A stretch of 33,756 bases of DNA from Pseudomonadota bacterium (GTDB taxonomy: Bacteria > Pseudomonadota > Gammaproteobacteria > Steroidobacterales > Steroidobacteraceae): NCBI GenBank assembly GCA_021815925.1, contig JAKAZL010000022.1, forward strand, positions 1 through 33,756, given 5' to 3'. Below the pieces are notes generated by a model. The model was not told the DNA's origin. It made no database searches and saw only the letters and a program-made list of their open reading frames with translations. This document shows positions 31,240 through 33,756 of this stretch, in pieces. The position numbers and the translations under genes are program-made. The stretch's first letter is position 1. Each line of letters opens with the position of its first letter.

Positions 31240-31895
31240 AGGACGGTTCCCCGGCGAGAGTAGTGGATGGCGGTCTCGCTGCGCGTCACGAACACCAGGA
31301 AGGCGTGCATGAGCTTGCCGAACGGAAACCAGATCAGCAGCAACGCGACGCTGAGCAGGTGCACGGCGAGCAGAGTTTCGTATGGCGCCCACAGGTGACT
31401 CACGGCCATCAGGCCGCTCACCACCGGCAGCGCGGTGACGAACCAGCTGAAGTAGTCGTTGGCCGTCGAGATCAGCCGCAGCACCGGACTGACGAACCGA
31501 TGCCCGAGGGCGAGCACCAGCGAGACCAGCGTCACGACGCTCGCCACTGAGACCAGGCCGCTCGGCAGGTTCGGCCAGTGCACGCCGAACACCGATTGCA
31601 GGAACAGGATGTGGGGCGCGAAGCCGAAGAACGCGATCGCCAGCCCGAAGTGCATCACGTAGCCGTTGACGGTGGTGAAGCGCGCCGCGCCGGCGAATGC
31701 CTTGCGCGGCCACAGATGCCGCGCGAAGCCGCGTACGGCTCCCACCACCGCCGAAGGCGCCGAACCGCGCGCGACCGATCGGTCACGCGACCACGGCAGC
31801 AGGACCAAGAACAGCACTCGCCAGGCAACTCCGAAGGTAAATACCGCGAAGCTCACCGCCAGCGCCGGGCCTCGCGCAAAATCGAGCAGCGTCAC
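31236..31895 (-). CDS. isp1: Isp1-like membrane cytochrome b subunit
   Basis: A 219-residue integral membrane protein with about five helices: LAVSFAVFTFGVAWRVLFLV, the VNGYVMHFGLAIAFFGFAPH region, LVSVASVVTLVSLVLALGHR, WFVTALPVVSGLMAVSHLW, and AVHLLSVALLLIWFPFGKLM. Several His residues in or near helices (MHFGL, ALGHRF, VSHLW, AVHLL, LMHAF) are candidate haem b ligands, as in NarI/DsrM-type cytochromes. The start is GTG at 31895 with GGAG 8 bases before it; it overlaps the hynS stop as GTGA, and its own stop overlaps the hynL start the same way. It lies between hynS and hynL, the Isp1 position. Electron transfer from the hydrogenase to quinone or to Isp2 is inferred. Confidence 0.87.
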   Translation of the reverse strand: MTLLDFARGPALAVSFAVFTFGVAWRVLFLVLLPWSRDRSVARGSAPSAVVGAVRGFARHLWPRKAFAGAARFTTVNGYVMHFGLAIAFFGFAPHILFLQSVFGVHWPNLPSGLVSVASVVTLVSLVLALGHRFVSPVLRLISTANDYFSWFVTALPVVSGLMAVSHLWAPYETLLAVHLLSVALLLIWFPFGKLMHAFLVFVTRSETAIHYSRRGTVL

Positions 31896-32959
31896 GGCTT
31901 TTCTCCGGTGGATGTGGCCTCGCGCTTGGCGCGCCGCGCGAGCAACGCGCTCACGGCGCCGACGCCGATACCTGCGACGGCGGCTGCGCCGACCGCCGCG
32001 GTCGGATGACCGGTCGGAGTCGAGAGCGGGTGATAGAAGCCGCCCTTGTCCCAGAAGTTCGGCTCCGAGCAGCCGAGGCATCCATGTCCCGACTGGATCG
32101 GGAACGACACCCCACCGTTCCATTTGAGCGTCGCGCAGGAATTGTAGGTGACCGGTCCCTTGCAGCCGAGTTCGTACAGGCACCAGCCCCGCCGCGCGCC
32201 TTCGTCGTCGAAGCTCTTGGCGAACAGTCCCTTGTCGTAGAAAGAGCGCCGGTAACAGCGATCGTGGATCGTGTTGCCGAACAGGGATTTCGGCCGGTTC
32301 AGATGATCGAGATCCGGTAGTCGTCCGAAGGTGATCAGGTAGGCGATCGTGCCGGCCATCGCCTCGGGAATGGGCGGACAACCGGATATGTTGATGATCG
32401 GCTTGTCTTTGATGAGGCTCGTAAGCGGTACCGCGCCGGTCGGGTCCGGCTGGGCGTGCGGTATACCGCCGAACGCGGCGCAGGTGCCGACCGCAATCAG
32501 TGCCTTTGCTCCGGCGGCGGTGTCGTTCAGGATCTGCAGCATCGACTGGCCGGCGACGGTGCCGTACACCCCGCCGTCGCGAGTCGGGACCGATCCGTCG
32601 ACGACCACGATGTATTTGCCTTTGTTGTCGCGCATCGCGCTGCGACGTGCCTGTTCGGCCGCCTCGCCCGAGACCGCCTGCAGCGTCTCGTGGTAGTCGA
32701 GCGAAATCAGATTGAAGATCAGATTCTCGAGCGTCGGACTGAACGAGCGGGTCAGCGATTCGGTGCAGCCGGTGCATTCCTGGAACGACAGCCAGATCAC
32801 CGACTGGCGCCGCGCCGCGGCCAGCGCGTCGGCGATGGCGTTGGACTGCCAGGGCGGCAAAGCCATCAGGCTCGCGAGGTAGGCGGCGTACTTGAGCAGT
32901 CCGCGGCGCGAGATGCCGCGCTCGCTCAGCAGCTCGCCGATCGTCTCAGGTTCGGCCAT
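31892..32959 (-). CDS. hynS: [NiFe] hydrogenase small subunit, Tat-exported, C-terminal anchor
   Basis: The Fe-S subunit that carries electrons from the active site. The ATG at 32959 is chosen (MAEPETIGEL); the frame stays open upstream to 33094 through the hupH region. A Tat signal is visible: ISRRGLLKYAAYLASLMAL, Arg18-Arg19. Proximal cluster: ECTGCTES (Cys62, Cys65), GTCAAFGG and SGCPPIPE. The Gly in CTGC and in AAFGG replace the two extra Cys of O2-tolerant enzymes, so the proximal cluster should be a normal [4Fe-4S]. Distal and medial ligands: NTIHDRCYRR, GWCLYELGCKGP, NSCATLKWNGGVSFPI and GHGCLGCSEPNFWD. A C-terminal hydrophobic helix (AAVGAAAVAGIGVGAVSALL) followed by RRAKRE anchors it in the membrane. 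Confidence 0.96.
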   Translation of the reverse strand: MAEPETIGELLSERGISRRGLLKYAAYLASLMALPPWQSNAIADALAAARRQSVIWLSFQECTGCTESLTRSFSPTLENLIFNLISLDYHETLQAVSGEAAEQARRSAMRDNKGKYIVVVDGSVPTRDGGVYGTVAGQSMLQILNDTAAGAKALIAVGTCAAFGGIPHAQPDPTGAVPLTSLIKDKPIINISGCPPIPEAMAGTIAYLITFGRLPDLDHLNRPKSLFGNTIHDRCYRRSFYDKGLFAKSFDDEGARRGWCLYELGCKGPVTYNSCATLKWNGGVSFPIQSGHGCLGCSEPNFWDKGGFYHPLSTPTGHPTAAVGAAAVAGIGVGAVSALLARRAKREATSTGEKP

Positions 32960-33383
32960 GATCGGTTCTCTCTCGGCGGGTCGTCGCATACAGTGCCAGG
33001 TCGTCGTTGAGGCTCTGTGCGGCCGTGACGACATCCGGCAGCGCTGCGGACAGGATGTCCGGAACCCGAGTGATTTCGATGCGTTCCGCAGCAACCAGGT
33101 CGGTCACGCCGAGATGACGTACCCACCAGACGCCCGGATAGCGCGTTTCCCAGATCTCGCTCGGCCCCAGGATCTCGAGCTGTGCGCTGACCTCGCCGCG
33201 TCCGAGTCGCTCGCGCAATTGCTGCAGATGGCTGTCGGACAGCGGCAGGCTCTTCAAGTCAATGACGCCGCATTCTCCGCGCTCGGCCAGCGCCTCGAGC
33301 CGCTCGGCGACCTCGCGCAGCACCCCGGAGACCACGGCTGCGCCGCTCGGCGGTGCCGACCCAATCGAATCAGCGTCTGGCAT
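32946..33383 (-). CDS. hupH: HupH/HyaF-like hydrogenase formation protein
   Basis: A 145-residue protein with the C-terminal domain of HupH/HyaF, an accessory of [NiFe] hydrogenase assembly thought to act on the small subunit or its clusters. Typical segments: LREVAERLEALAERGECGVI, DLKSLPLSDSHLQQL, LGRGEVSAQLEILGPSEI, YPGVWWVRHLG and ERIEITRVPDIL. It is about half the length of HyaF and has one domain copy only. The ATG at 33383 has GGGGAG 6 bases before it. It overlaps both hupD (14 bases) and hynS (14 bases), so translation is coupled to the subunit it presumably serves. Confidence 0.85.
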   Translation of the reverse strand: MPDADSIGSAPPSGAAVVSGVLREVAERLEALAERGECGVIDLKSLPLSDSHLQQLRERLGRGEVSAQLEILGPSEIWETRYPGVWWVRHLGVTDLVAAERIEITRVPDILSAALPDVVTAAQSLNDDLALYATTRRERTDHGRT

Positions 33384-33756
33384 CGCACTCTCCCCAGTCG
33401 ATGAGTAATTCGCGCACGGCGGCGCAGGCCCGTGGTATCGCCGCCTGCACGGCCGAGGTCGGCTCGGTGCCCCATTGCAGTGATTCCGGCTGTATACCCA
33501 CGAGCGCGCGGCGGGCTGGTGCGCGCTCGGTCAGCTGCGCTGCGGCAATCAGATCGGTGAGCGCCACCTCGTGCACGCTGCTGCGTACGCCCCGCAACTG
33601 CTTGTCCATTTCTGCATCGACGAACACGCGCACGCTGCCAGGGGAGGCCCCGAAGCGGGTGGCATCGATCACAATCAGGGAGTCGACGTCCTCGAGTTCC
33701 GTCAGCAGTTCCAGGCCGAGTGTTCCGCCGTCGCAGAGTCTGATCGAGGGGGACTC
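33370..33756 (-). CDS. hupD: Hydrogenase maturation protease, HupD/HyaD family (N-terminus outside the window)
   Basis: Cleaves the C-terminal peptide of the hydrogenase large subunit after Ni insertion. The frame is open to the last base of the window, and 129 codons are visible. The segments DGGTLGLELL and LIVIDATRFGASPGSVRVF, then SVHEVALTDLIAAA, match the family; the Asp in VIDA and the His in SVHEV correspond to two of the three Ni-sensing ligands of HybD, and the third (N-terminal Glu) would lie outside. It is the first gene visible of the hydrogenase operon in transcription order and overlaps hupH. Confidence 0.9.
   Translation of the reverse strand, partial: ESPSIRLCDGGTLGLELLTELEDVDSLIVIDATRFGASPGSVRVFVDAEMDKQLRGVRSSVHEVALTDLIAAAQLTERAPARRALVGIQPESLQWGTEPTSAVQAAIPRACAAVRELLIDWGECDARR

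Noticed and set aside
31239-31713. N-terminal extension of the hydrogenase large subunit
   Set aside because: The extension is the shadow of isp1 in another frame; the family start (IVVDPITRIEG) follows directly after GTG 31239.

Overview
The window is high-GC bacterial DNA, most likely from a gammaproteobacterium. The grouping lpxH / cyclophilin / gltX / cysS / folD recalls the purE-lpxH-ppiB-cysS-folD neighbourhood of Enterobacteria. LpxH means a lipid A outer membrane, and the tRNA genes encode their CCA ends. Genus cannot be told from the sequence; high-GC lineages such as Xanthomonadales or Nevskiales are only a guess.

Layout. (1) 1-1263: the end of a sensor histidine kinase, then a Spy/CpxP-like periplasmic protein with a Met-Gly tail and an RstA-box-like site between them. 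(2) 1300-7660: housekeeping block with lpxH and a secreted cyclophilin on the minus strand, gltX-cysS on the plus strand, an EF-hand protein, folD and tRNA-Pro(UGG). (3) 8100-15596: a peptide-degradation cluster of a Tricorn-type S41 protease, a DUF885 metallopeptidase and gamma-glutamyltransferase, all with signal peptides. (4) 15618-20260: a small unknown gene, a marR-emrA-emrB-type efflux locus with matching palindromes before the regulator and before the pump genes, and a CYTH-domain gene. (5) 20376-20784: a tRNA-Arg(UCU)-His-Lys(CUU) operon with a good sigma70 promoter.

(6) 20746-about 28060: an island built on the 3' end of tRNA-Lys. A 39-bp tRNA-Lys end is repeated at 23389, and the duplication continues about 600 bp into a tyrosine recombinase. 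The layout reads as two related elements in tandem. Element 1 is only 2.64 kb: integrase plus an HTH-MNT nucleotidyltransferase / HEPN pair resembling MntA-HepT (type VII) toxin-antitoxin modules, with Ala in place of the HEPN catalytic His but the target Tyr kept. Element 2 has an integrase gutted by a 592-bp deletion, a membrane-GAF sensor with no output domain, a relaxase-like fragment, the eroded tail of a second HEPN gene, a StbD/StbE toxin-antitoxin pair and an unknown gene. Short inverted arms that lie next to each other in element 1 are 1.36 kb apart in element 2 and enclose the StbDE cassette.

(7) 28211-33756: a tightly overlapping minus-strand operon for an Isp-type [NiFe] uptake hydrogenase, in transcription order hupD (cut by the window end), hupH, hynS, isp1, hynL, isp2. 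The small subunit has a Tat signal and an ordinary four-Cys proximal-cluster pattern. Isp1 (five-helix membrane protein) and Isp2 (HdrD-like Fe-S protein) are the expected electron route to the quinone pool or to a disulfide/thiol partner.
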